The notes beneath the pieces are model-generated. The model had not been told where the DNA came from. It saw only the letters and a program-made list of their open reading frames with translations, and did not search any database. Position numbers and translations under genes: made by a program. Below are positions 11,387 through 22,032 of a DNA stretch of 64,000 nt, in pieces. How positions within the stretch are numbered: the stretch's first letter is position 1; each line of letters begins with the position of its first letter. Origin of the DNA: Cymodocea nodosa (taxonomy: Eukaryota > Streptophyta > Magnoliopsida > Alismatales > Cymodoceaceae); assembly GCA_036874045.1 (NCBI GenBank), contig CM072336.1:17727001-17791000 (forward strand), in the 5' to 3' direction.

Positions 11387-14300
11387 TTGAATGCAATGAG
11401 ATTAGATGATTTGGAAAGAAAATTAAAAGCATTAGACGAATATATAATGAAAATACAGGTCATGCAACAAGACGATGAAAATTATAATGTTATAAACCTA
11501 CATAATTTACAAAATATACAGCAAACAGAAATTATTAATGCAAGAGAATTTAAAGAATGCACTTTAAAACTAAAAACAATTGAAGATCATAATCACGAAA
11601 ATGATATACAAAAACATCATGAGAGTAACGAAAATCTAGAAGATGTATGTGTAATATTAAGATCTGGAACTGATATACCACCAAGAACTCAAAATGAAAA
11701 TAATATGAAGGTGGATAAGAGTAAAAATCAAAATGATAATGAAAATGTAATAGCTGAAAATTTAGAAATCACTGAAGAACAATCTGAATCTGCTAATGAA
11801 GCTAAAAATGATCAAACAAATCAATTGAAAGAAAAAGAATCTTTTAAACCAAAATCTTTAGCACCCTATCCTGAAAGATTACAACAAACAATACTTGAAA
11901 AACAAGAAAAAATCAGAGAAATTTTTGAAAAAGTACAAGTTAACATTCCTTTGTTAGATCTATTGTAGAAAATGCCACATTGTGCTAAATTTCTGAAGGA
12001 TTGGTGTACTAAGAAAAGAGAGCGAAAAGTTCTTAGAAAGGTCTTTTTAGTTGAGCAAAGTAGTTCCCTATTTCTGCCACAAATTCCTAAAAAGTTATCT
12101 GATCCTAGAATCCCTGTTATATTATGCAACATAGGAAATACCATTCTAGAAAGAACCTTAATAGACTTAGGTGCAAGTATAAATGTTATGCCAAGTGATA
12201 TATTTGCATCCTTAGGATTAGAAGGCTTAACTCCTACTAGTACAGTTATTCAATTAGCTGATAGAAGTATAAGATACCCTAGAGGAAAAATAGAGGATGT
12301 CTTAATTAAAATCAAAAACTTTATATATCCTATTGATATTGTAATTTTGGATTCCCAACAAATTAAGCATAAAAATAGTGATACATCTTTAATTTTCGGA
12401 AGGCCATTTTTAGCAACATCAGGGGCTGTTATAAATTGTAAGATTGGAGTAATGAAGTTAGCATATGGTAATGAGGATACTCAATTAAATATTTTCAAAC
12501 TAGAAAGGTTTGAGGAGTTAGAAATGTCCTTACATACCATAGACTTTTTAGAGGATGAAGGAGATATGTTAGATGATGTGATTCAAGAAGAATTAAATAG
12601 GCAAATCAATTCTGAAACTTTAGAGGAAAGTGAAAGCATAAATATAGGAGATCTGGAAGAAACTTATTTAGAAAATGATGATGTTCAATTAGGAGCTCTA
12701 GCTTCTGATGGGCAACATTTAGAATTAAAACCTTTACCTCTTGAATTAACCTATATATTTCTGGAAGATAAACGAACCTATCCAATCATTATTGCTTCAG
12801 ATTTAAAAGAGGATCAAATAGCTAAATTAAAAGATGTAGTAAAAAGTTATAAAGAAGCAATAGGATGGACTATGACTGATATAAAAGGGTTAAGCTCATC
12901 TTTATGCTGTCATCACATATATTTAGAGGAGAATGCTAAACCTATTAGAATTCCTGAGAGGAGATTAAATCCAAACCTTAAAGAAGTAGTCAAGAAGGAA
13001 ATAGTTAAATGGTTAGATAATGACATAATTTATCCAATTTCTGATAGCTCGTGGGTTAGTCCAATCCATGTAGTTCCTAAGAAATCAGGATTAACAATTA
13101 TTAGGAATGAAAGTCAAGACTTGATACCTATTAGAATTCAATCAGGCTGAAGAGTATGTATAGACTATAGAAAGCTGAATGCTGTAACTAGGAAAGATCA
13201 TTTTCCCTTACCTTTTATAGATCAAATGTTGGAAAGATTAGCAGGGCAAGAATATTTTTGTTTCCTAGACAGGTATTCAGGGTATAATCAAATTCCAATA
13301 GCATTAGAAGATCAAGAGAAAACAACTTTCACCTGTCCTAATGGAACTTATGCTTTTAAGAGAATGCCATTCAGATTATGCAATGTACCAACTACCTTTC
13401 AAAGGTGTATGTAGGGCATATTTACTGGAATGACTAAAGATTTTTTAGAAATATTTATGGATGATTTTACTATATATGGCAACTCATATGAAGTCTATTT
13501 AAAAAATTTAGACCTAATATTAAAACGTTGTGTGGAAAAAAATTTGGTTTTAAATTGGGAAAAATGTCACTTCATGGTTAAACAAGGAATAGTCTTAGGG
13601 CATGTTGTTTCTAAGAAAGGGTTGGAAGTAGATAAAGCTAAAATAGAAGTAATTTCTAATCTACCAGAACCTAAATTAGTAAAAGATATTAGATCGTTTC
13701 TAGGACATGCTGGTTTTTATCGAAGATTTATTAAAGACTTTAGCAAGATAGCTAGACCTTTAACTAATCTATTAAAAGATGTTCCATTTAACTTTGATAA
13801 AAATTGCAAGGAAGCATTTTTCAAACTTAAGACTAGCTTAATTTCAACTCCTATAATTCAAGCACCAGATTGGAGCTATCCATTTGAATTAATGTGCGAT
13901 GCTTTTAATTTTGCTATAGGAGCAGTGTTAGGATAGAAGATAGAAAAATCTCCTAGAGTGATTCATTATGCAAGCAAAACCTTAAATGATGCTCAAGTTA
14001 ATTACACAACTACTGAAAAAGAATTATTAGTTGTTGTACTTGCCTTAGAAAAGTTTAGATCATATCTAATTGGAGCTAAAGTAATAGTATACACGGATCA
14101 TTCAGCTCTAAAACGTCTAATAAAGAAAAAAGAGACTAAGCCTAGATTGATTCGATGGATATTATTATTGCAAGAATTTGATCTAGAAATTAAAGATAAA
14201 AAAGGTTGTGAGAATGTAGTAGCAGATCATTTATCAAGATTACAAATAGAAAAATCAAATATTGAAATTAAGGATAATTTTCCTGATGAACAATTAATGA

Positions 14301-15619
14301 CCATTAACACAATACCTTGGTATGCAGACATAATTAATTACTTAGTTACTAGTCTAACACCTAAGGATTGGAATAGACAGGATAAGAAATTGTTTTTCTC
14401 AAGAGTAAAATATTATTATTGGGAAGACCCATACTTATTTAAGAAATGTCCTGATCTAGTTTTAAGGAGGTGTGTTCCAGAAACTGAATATCCGAGCATA
14501 TTATCTTTTTGTCATGACCAAGCTTGTGGAGGGCATTTTGGTTTAGGGAAAACTGCTAGAAAAATTCTACAATGTGGGTTTTATTGGCCAACACTATTCA
14601 AAGATGCTCATAAATATTGCTTAAGTTGTTTAAGATGTCAACAAATAGGAAGAATATCAAAGAGGAATATGATGCCTCTTAATCCTATTATTGAGGTTGA
14701 AATCTTTGATGTGTGGGGAATAGATTTTATGGGTCCATTTCCTATGTCTAATCAATTTAATTACATATTGTTGGGGGTGGATTATGTATCTAAATGGATA
14801 GAAGCTATTCCTATAAAAACTAATGACAACAAAGTGGTAATACAATTTATAAGAACAAATATATTTGCCAGATTTGGAATACCTAAAGCTATTATCAGTG
14901 ACAGAGGAACTCATTTCTATAATAGAAGTTTTGAAGCCTTAATGAAGAAATATGGAGTAAACCAGAAAATTGCAACATCATATCATCCACAAACAAGTGG
15001 ACAAGTAGAAAGTGCAAACAAACAAATTAAGTTAATCTTAGAAAAAGTAGTAAATCCTACTAAAATAGATTGGGCTAATAGATTGATAGATGCACTTTGG
15101 GCTTATAGAACTGCTTATAAAACGAGCTTAGGTATGTCACCTTTTAGGCTAGTATATGGAAAAAGTTTTCATTTACTTGTTGAAATAGAACATAAAGCTT
15201 ATTGGGCATTAAAAACTCTGAACACTAATTTAAATCAAGCTGCTGAAAATAGGAAAATGCAACTAATTGAATTAGAAGAATTTAGAAATGAAGCTTATTC
15301 GAAGACTATAAGAGAAAAAGAGAAAATGAAATTCTGGCATGATATAAAAATTATTCCAAAAAGCTTTGAAATAGGATAAGAAGTATATCTTTATATGGCT
15401 AGACTCCATAACCATCTAGGAAAATTAAGATCTAGATGGGCAAGACCTTACATAGTTTGAAATATTTATCCTTATGGAGCTATTGAAATTGAAAATCCTA
15501 AAAATCAGAATATATTTAAAGTAAATGGACAAAGACTTAGACCTATTCTGAAAACATCAAAAAGTTCATTTGGAATTATAGAAGAAGTCAGAGTAGAGGA
15601 CTACTCGAGCTTTACTTAG
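11387..15619 (+). pseudogene. Athila-like pol: gag tail, protease, RT, RNase H, integrase (G1)
   Basis: One reading frame of 4233 bp without any indel. Order: acidic linker with LRSGTDIPPR; protease DLGASINVMPS near 12170; RT from VCIDYRKLNAV, FLDRYSGYNQI and the catalytic IFMDDF (Asp codons 13460-13465); RNase H with CDAFNFAIGAVLG, EKELLVV and YTDHSALK; integrase HHCC finger ([11 protein letters not shown] through CLSCLRC), catalytic DFMGPF, SDRGTHF and GQVESANKQ. It is inactivated by six in-frame stops: TAG 11966, TGA 13148, TAG 13412, TAG 13934, TAA 15377, TGA 15458. Relatives carry Gln or Trp at most of these sites. FLDRYSGYNQ has Arg where Gly is usual. Confidence 0.95.
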
Positions 15620-16186
15620 TAAGAAATCAGTTTTTATGTTTTTATATATAAAAAAAACATTAAAAACATTAAAAAAATTATAAAATATAAAAATCATTGC
15701 GATTCAACCGATTGGATCCATCGATATGACCGGAACATAAAAAATATGTATATTAATTTTTAGAAAAAATGTTGGTTTTACTGAAACATAGTATCGGTTC
15801 AATCGAAAAAAAAATTAGGTTTGACCAAAACATCGTATCGGTTAAACTGGTAAAAAAATAGAAAAGCTATTATCTTAAGTATTTTTATTATTATATTTGC
15901 TTGTACGGGAAGTCCATTGAGTTACGCTTAACTCAATGAGCTTACTCCGTTGAGTCTTGAGTTAGTCAATAAGCTTATTCCGTTGAGTTAACTGTAACTC
16001 AACGGAGTAATGTAGCTAAGACCGCGGATAAGATAGTAATAGTTGGTTCGGGAAATGACTCGATTACCCGCCTAAACTTAGGGCTTATTTAAACTAAAAC
16101 TTAGGGTTTTGGGGGCATTATCCGGCAAATCATTTAGAATCTAAAATAGTAGAAATCAGAGTGATTCCGTGTTGTACAACTCCACG
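15620..16186 (+). other. Intercistronic spacer before aORF, G1
   Basis: No gene. 15640-15900 is A/T-rich with repeated ATCGGTT-type phrases; 15905-16010 holds a cluster of palindromes including a perfect 12-bp-arm hairpin. The spacer separates the pol stop (15619) from the aORF start (16187). Confidence 0.7.
15905..16010 (+). repeat. Palindrome cluster upstream of aORF, G1
   Basis: Contains CATTGAGTTA/TAACTCAATG and, at 15979-16006, TCCGTTGAGTTA, loop ACTG, TAACTCAACGGA: two perfectly complementary 12-bp arms around four bases. It repeats the GTTA...TAAC core found in the LTR and before the other internal ORFs. Confidence 0.85.
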
Positions 16187-18412
16187 ATGAGGAAGATGAC
16201 ACCCGAGTTCTAAGAAGAGGCCATTGACACATCAAAATTTCTACAGGAATTAGAAGAATGGCACACACGGTAGAAGATCAGAAATACAACAAGAGAGAAA
16301 GAGCTACAAAAGGTAGAATCGAAACTTTTCAATTTCAGAAGAGATTTAGTAGATTTGGGTATACAAATACCTCAAATAATGGAAACAAGAATAAAGGTTG
16401 CAACAGAAATTGCTGTAAGCAAGGAAAGAAAAATAAGGCCAAGTAATGAAGTTGCCCTAGAATTAATCCAACGTAAGTCCTAGCTCTAGTTCAAAAGATG
16501 AATCTGTAGACAAGCTAGATGGGCGATCTAGGAGCAAGAAAGGAAAGAAAATGAAGAAGAGGCAACTAAAGAATAGGAAGAACCGACTGTTGAAAGACCT
16601 ATTCCTGAGGAACAGTAGTCAGGACTTCTAAGTCAGCCAACAGAGCAATTACCACAAGTAGCATTTGCTTGGCCAAGAACTGAAGAAGAAGAGAAAGAAT
16701 TTACTAGCTTGGTCAAAACAGCAAGAGACCAAGGAGATACTCAAGAAATAGCTACGGCTAAGGCACATATTTTATATGAAGCCATTAAAAAAAAAAGGGT
16801 CGAAGAAAAGATAAGGGCCCAATACAAAATAAAAGTTGAACAGCATCAGGCAGTAACTAAATCAAGTGTTGTAGGAGAGGCTGGTCCTTTGAGACCAGCA
16901 GTTATGAAGAGAATTAAACAGGAAGAGCTAGTACTTGTGGCTTGAAGGCCTGTACAGCCTACTTTTGTAGATTTAATTTCAGAAGAAGAAGAGGAAGAAT
17001 AGACACAATTAATCAGAAGAAGGAAAGGAAAAGAAAAAGTGCCTGAATATAGAGAAGAAATTAAATCTGAAGTACCAATTTTAACAGGGCCTGTGGAGCC
17101 AATATTTATAAACCTACTATCCGATTCTAAGGAGGAGCAGGAGCTGCAATAGTAGGAGCAAAGACAAGAAGAAAAATAGGCTAAAATTAGTCTATAACCT
17201 GTACAACAAGAAGAGATAGAAATTAGGGTAGAAACTGAATTGCCCGTGACTCCATCCCAATCTATTACAGAATCAGAAAGAACAGTGACAGAACAGATTG
17301 GTAGTCAGGAGGAAGAAGAAAGAGCATAAAATGAAGAGGCTGAAAGAAGCCATTTGGACAAAAATAATTTCACAAATTCCACTGAAGAGCAAGAAACTCT
17401 TTAGCAATTTATGGAGAGAATTCAAGATAAAGTGGAGAGTTCTGCCAGCTCACCACCACAAACAGAAACAGAAATTCAAGAATCTGTAGAGAATGTTCAA
17501 ATGCAGCCTATAGAAGAGGAATATCAAGAACAAACCCCTCTAGAACAACAAAGTCACCTTCCTGACCCGACTGAAACAACAATTTTGAATGAAGTACATT
17601 TTTGGAGTTAGGAAGCTTATACAAAATACCAAGAAATTAGGGGTTGCGATATTATTTACAATTGACCAGTAAATTGAGATGGAATGCAAGAAATCAAAGA
17701 TTTATTTGAATTCCAAGGTCTACTGTAGTTCATTTCTCAAGAAAAAGGGCATGTAGTTTATGAGAATTTAGTGCCCTGTTTTTATGCAAATTTGAGAGAA
17801 GGAGAAGGAGGATTAATTTTCAATGTGGAGGAAGCAAATGTACAAATAACACTAGAGCTTCTCCCCAACATTTTTGGATTAAAGAATGAAGGACTAAAAT
17901 TTTTGGAAGACACAACTACAGTTGAATGGACTGAACAGGAAATCAAAGACTATTTAGTTATCAATCCTGGTGTGCCTTTATTAAACAGATTGAAGCATTT
18001 AAATGGTAAAGCACACATAGCAGCTAACATTTTGATTAAGAATGTCTATCAACGACAAGGCTATGACATAGAATTAAGTCAATTTGTTAAATGGGCCACA
18101 TATGTAGTTGTAAACAGGATTCAAATAAATTAGTATGCAGTTTTTATCTCCAAGTTGACAACAGTAAAGAAAAAATTATTTTATGGAGATTTGATTCCAC
18201 TACTGATGGTGGATTGTATTGATTTCACTAAATGGGCATCAAAAAGAATCAGATCCAGAACCATTTCAGTGAAAGAATATAGAATTTTTGTAGCTGTAGA
18301 GCTAGCTGTACCTTCTAGAGGAATTACAGGAGCTGTAGAAAGAATTAATCAATTAGAACTTCAATTAGAAAAACTCCAGAAGGAAGTAGATGAACTTAGG
18401 AATAGAGGTTAA
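16187..18412 (+). pseudogene. Additional ORF with plant-transposon-type domain (aORF), G1
   Basis: About 740 codons, mostly in one frame from ATG 16187 to the stop at 18412, with a local frame excursion around 16465-16620 and over a dozen nonsense codons, most of them TAG. The N-terminal two thirds is Glu/Gln/Lys-rich and probably coiled (EEEEKEF, QEEEIEIR-like stretches). From about 17650 a globular part follows: KDLFEFQGLL, VPCFYANLREGEGG, the LLPNIFGLKNEGLKF segment, LNRLKHLNGKAHIAA, WATYVVVNRIQ, KKLFYGDL, ending in a short coiled coil. It matches domain-for-domain the copia aORFs at 56540 and 43868, and resembles what Pfam calls 'putative plant transposon protein' (from memory, not searched). 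Role unknown. Confidence 0.75.
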
Positions 18413-18844
18413 ATTATATTGTTCATCTACTTGTATAAAATTGTATGAAAATTGTATGATGTACTTGTACTGTAAATTGATTCATATTAATGAATATAAA
18501 TTTTTCAGATGCAATTTTCATACGTGTTTTGAATGTGAAATGAATGGAATGTATTGAATGTTATATATAATTTGCGGAACTTTATGAATGAATGTTTAAC
18601 AGATTTACAATTTGCTGAATAACAGGATAAATGCTTAAAAATTTCTACATGTTGCAAGATAAAATGTAAATTCTGCATAACATAAAATGACCTGCAAGTT
18701 AAATCTTTATATAATGCTCAGATTTAAACGAATTTTGATTAGAATGATGCATTAATGACATAGATTTAACTTTATTCTAGTTAAGCAGAATGAAAAAGAA
18801 AAAAAGGCAGAGAGAAACTTACGAGGAGTAAAACTTAGAGGTTG

Positions 18845-19045
18845 CTAAGTGTTAACTCAACGAAGTAAGTTAGTTGAGTTAACTGTAACTCCACAAGGTT
18901 AGTAATATAATATAAGGTCACTCCGTTGAGTTATCTGTAACTCAATGAAGTTAGTCCGTGGAGTTAGCAACAGTAACCGACTATGTTCCATTGAGTTATT
19001 TGTAACTCAACGAGGTTAGTTTGTGGATTAAGCAGAACGGTTATT
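18845..19045 (+). repeat. Palindrome cluster upstream of capsid gag, G1
   Basis: At least four GTTA...TAAC pairs, for example TTGAGTTAACTGTAACTCCA, CCGTTGAGTTATCTGTAACT followed by CAATG, and CATTGAGTTATTTGTAACTC followed by AACG. The equivalent cluster in G2 lies at 41940-42115. Confidence 0.85.
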
Positions 19046-19196
19046 CTTTTAACCACGAACAAAACTTCGTCGATTTAGCAGTTACCAAAATTTGAAATTA
19101 ATAGTGGAACACGTACCCATAAAAACGGGAACCACGTGCACGTTGCAAGCCACATTCTTGCAACGAGATTTATTCACTTTATGAATGTGCAGTATA

Positions 19197-19205
19197 TATA
19201 TAAAA
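19197..19205 (+). promoter_or_regulatory. Candidate internal TATA box before capsid gag, G1
   Basis: TATATAAAA stands about 150 bp below the palindrome cluster and about 160 bp above the gag ATG. G2 has TATAAAT at the same place (41767-41761, minus strand), with CAGAATGTTATTTAC following in both. The arrangement copies that of an LTR promoter, so an internal promoter is plausible but unproven. Confidence 0.45.
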
Positions 19206-19363
19206 CAGAATGTTATTTACAAGTTACCAACACTTTTAAAAGAAAGGAGAATGCGTTGGAGGACCTGGAAGGAGAAGCAGCTGATTCAACTTCATCCGAC
19301 AACAAATATTTATTGAATGGAAAGCTTTAGACTAGTATGTAATTAATCTTTTGCTATTTATTT

Positions 19364-20706
19364 ATGAGCACATGGACTCGTTCTCTAAGTACTAAACGAT
19401 TAGTAAGAACACTTACCTAGGAATTTTCATTGCAAAGGAGTACTGAAAAATTTTCTGAACTAAACTTTAACGAAATTCTTTAGGGTGTAGCTAACCTTTC
19501 TTTAAAAGAGAACGTAGAGATAGCTGCTCCAATAGAAAAACCATTAGGAGAGATTCTGTATCCTGAATTAGTTGATGAACCTTCTTGTATTCGATTGCCA
19601 AACTTTGAGGGAGATAGGTTTAAACTGAAATCTAATTATATTAGTCAATTGCCACATTTTCATGGATTAGAAAGAGAGGATGCCTATTATTTCTTTAGAG
19701 AATTTAATGAAGTTTGTCAAATGATGAAAATGCCGAACATGAGTATAGATGCTATTAAACTTAGATATATCCCTTTTTCTTTAAAAGACATAGCTAAGAG
19801 ATGGTTATATACTCTATTGCCTGATTCAATTTCTACATGGATTGAATTTTACTCTATTTTTCTGGAAAAATATTATCAACACATCAAACAATTAAAAAGA
19901 AGAAAGAAATATTAATGTGTAGCCAAAAATAGGGTGAATCATTTTGGAAATATTTTGAAAGATTTAAAGATTTATTGACTCAATGTCCACATCATGCAAT
20001 GAGTAAAGCACAATTAATAGGTATAATTTATGAAGGCAGAGATGTTTCAACAAAATCTTTATTAGAATCTACTTGTCAAAATGGATTTTTAAAGTTATGT
20101 AGTGAAGAAGCATGGGCATATTTAGAAAACTTTGCAAAAAGAACTACACAGTGGGAAAATTCAGTTGAAGCTATTGTAGATAAAAAAATATTGCCAAGAG
20201 GAATGCATGAAATAGATTCAAGTACAATGCTTGAGGTGAAATTAAATGAATTAACAAAGAAAATAGAAGAGTTATCATTAAATCAAAAGCTAGCAGAAAA
20301 GAATGCAAACATAAATGATTTAGATATTATTTATGCTAGAAACCAGAGAGATAACTTGGGAAATTCTTATAATCCTAATTGGAGAAATCACCCGAATTTA
20401 TCTTGGAGAAACAACAATTTCCAGGGAGGAGAAAATGTAATTGAGAAGAATATAAGTTATGAAGCATTAATTGAACAGGGATCTAGAATAGAGAAATTAG
20501 AAAAGATAATCCAAGAATTAAAAAATCGTCTAGATTTTGTATTTGGAAATGCTGCAATTCAAAATCAGAATAGAAATATACCACTTAGATAGAAGGAACC
20601 AATGGAAGTTAGATCTACTAGTGGATTACCAATGCAAGCAATACCTAACCCTATCAATAGAACTATTAATGAAATTGATACCTCTTCTAGGAGGGTAGCT
20701 GAATGA
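19364..20706 (+). pseudogene. Capsid-type gag ORF downstream of pol, G1
   Basis: Shows the Athila/gypsy capsid (Retrotrans_gag) pattern: LPNFEGDRFKLKSNYISQL, HFHGLEREDAYYFFREFNEV, the LRYIPFSLKDIAKRWLYTL segment and FLEKYY; after one frame change near 19885, CPHHAMSKAQLIGIIYEG, LLESTCQNGFL, then YNPNWRNHPNLSWRNN, a motif normally found in the gag region after the knuckle. It ends at TGA 20704. No zinc knuckle is present here; that piece is at 11025. Inactivated by TAG 19415 and 19481-region stops and by the frameshift. G2 has the same ORF at 40381-41582. Confidence 0.85.
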
Positions 20707-20895
20707 AGCAGCATATTTGAAGCAACTATCTGTATATATATATGTTTTTTATTTTTAGTTAATAGTATCGTAGAGTTAGTCCTTAACTCAGCGAACTTAG
20801 TCCGTTGAGTTATGCCTTAACTCCACGAGGGTGTGTAGTAGTTATGTTAATTTTTATCTCTGCTAAATTTTTGTTTGTGTTTATAGAATCGACAA
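20707..20895 (+). other. Spacer with palindromes and candidate splice acceptor before F-box, G1
   Basis: 20769-20830 contains two palindrome pairs (AGAGTTAGTCCTTAACTC and TTGAGTTATGCCTTAACTCC). It ends in a T-rich tract with TTTATAG at 20880-20886, ten bases before the F-box ATG. G2 has TTATACAG in the corresponding place (around 40180), so an acceptor-like AG is conserved. Confidence 0.55.
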
Positions 20896-22032
20896 ATGGA
20901 ATGGATGCAATTACCGTTGGATGCACTAAGGGAAGTACTGAGTAACTTGTCAGCTAAAGATCTATGCAGGCTGTGTTGTGTATCAAAGGAAATTAAAGAC
21001 TGTATTGAAGAAAAATATTTTTAGGGACTACAAGCTACAAAAATGACTAAGATTAGAGATGGATTCATTTGGAGGTCATTTAATCGTAGTTCAATTAATC
21101 ATGAATATCTGGCTATGGAAGAAACTACTAGAATTTCACCCAATACATTAGAAGGAATAAATCATATTATGGGGATAGATGAAGGATTGATCATATACAG
21201 GACGAGACCAAGGTATGCAAGTTTATTACTTGATATTTTGATAAGAAATCCTATAACAAGAGAAGAATGGAATATGGGAAGACCTAATAGATATGAAGTA
21301 CCAACTATAAATTGTGGATCGGCTTTAATATTTTTTGATAAAAATTCTGCAATTCTTGAAAAATTATATTATTGGAGACCTACAGGAAATTGGGGTGAAG
21401 ATTTACGCTTAAGTGTGTATAATTTTCTGAATAAATCTTGGAATGAAAATATTATGATATATCTAGGATAGAAATCATTAATTAACCAAACACATGTCAT
21501 ACTTGATGGATATATATATCTAGTCACAGAGATATCAATAGCATATGAATCTGATTTATACATAGTGAGCATAGACAATTATGATGAATATATAGAAATT
21601 TTACCTATACCGAGAGAAATAGCTAAACCACCATCTGTAGAATGTAATGAAATTCAAATAGGAATGTGGTATAATGAAGAAGATGATCCTACTTTATGTC
21701 TGATAAGATGGTGGGATGAATTGCTGAAATTTCAAATATGGATTATGAAAGACATAAATGAATGGAAGTGGGAAGAGGAGTATATTGAAATAGATGTAGA
21801 AATAGAAACTGCTACATTACCCTGGAACCAAAAAGGATCCCTTTCTGCATTTCATATCATTAATGGTAATACACTTGTATTTGGAATTTATAATATATTA
21901 CATGTTTACAAATTAAGAAGGAACAAGAAATGCATTAAAACAGAATTAATAGCAAGAAGAACTATGCCTAAAAAGTTTGCTTGGACTGATACGTTTATTC
22001 CATTTGTTTCTACTTTTCAATCATGTTCTTAA
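20896..22032 (+). pseudogene. F-box gene copy carried by G1, two nonsense codons
   Basis: 1137 bp, exactly the length of the intact copy at 39025-40161 and collinear with it without any indel. The start is the ATG at 20896, reading LPLDALREVLSNLSAKDLC, the F-box that binds SKP1 in SCF ubiquitin ligases. The rest resembles an F-box-associated beta-propeller-like region (RNPITREEW, then the Trp-rich CLIRWWDELLKFQIWIMKD). Broken by TAG at 21022-21024 and TAG at 21469-21471; the second is a CAG (Gln) in the other copy. It lies between the capsid gag and the PPT, so it is cargo of the retroelement and not a flanking host gene. Confidence 0.85.

Larger units (their letters stand above)
18413..19363 (+). 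other. Spacer and leader before capsid gag, G1
   Basis: Noncoding DNA holding a palindrome cluster (18845-19045), a TATA box (19197) and a leader to the gag ATG at 19364. The whole arrangement is repeated in G2 (42376 down to 41583), where the far end matches 18600-18720 of this copy closely. Confidence 0.7.

Noticed and set aside
11866..12144. Minus-strand frames inside G1 pol (also 14657-14914)
   Set aside because: Fully covered by the sense-strand protease and integrase frames, which have recognisable motifs.
11387..22032. A non-standard genetic code or TAG readthrough explaining the in-frame stops
   Set aside because: TAA and TGA also occur, other elements have ordinary frameshifts, and the F-box copy in G2 has CAG where G1 has TAG; decay explains all.
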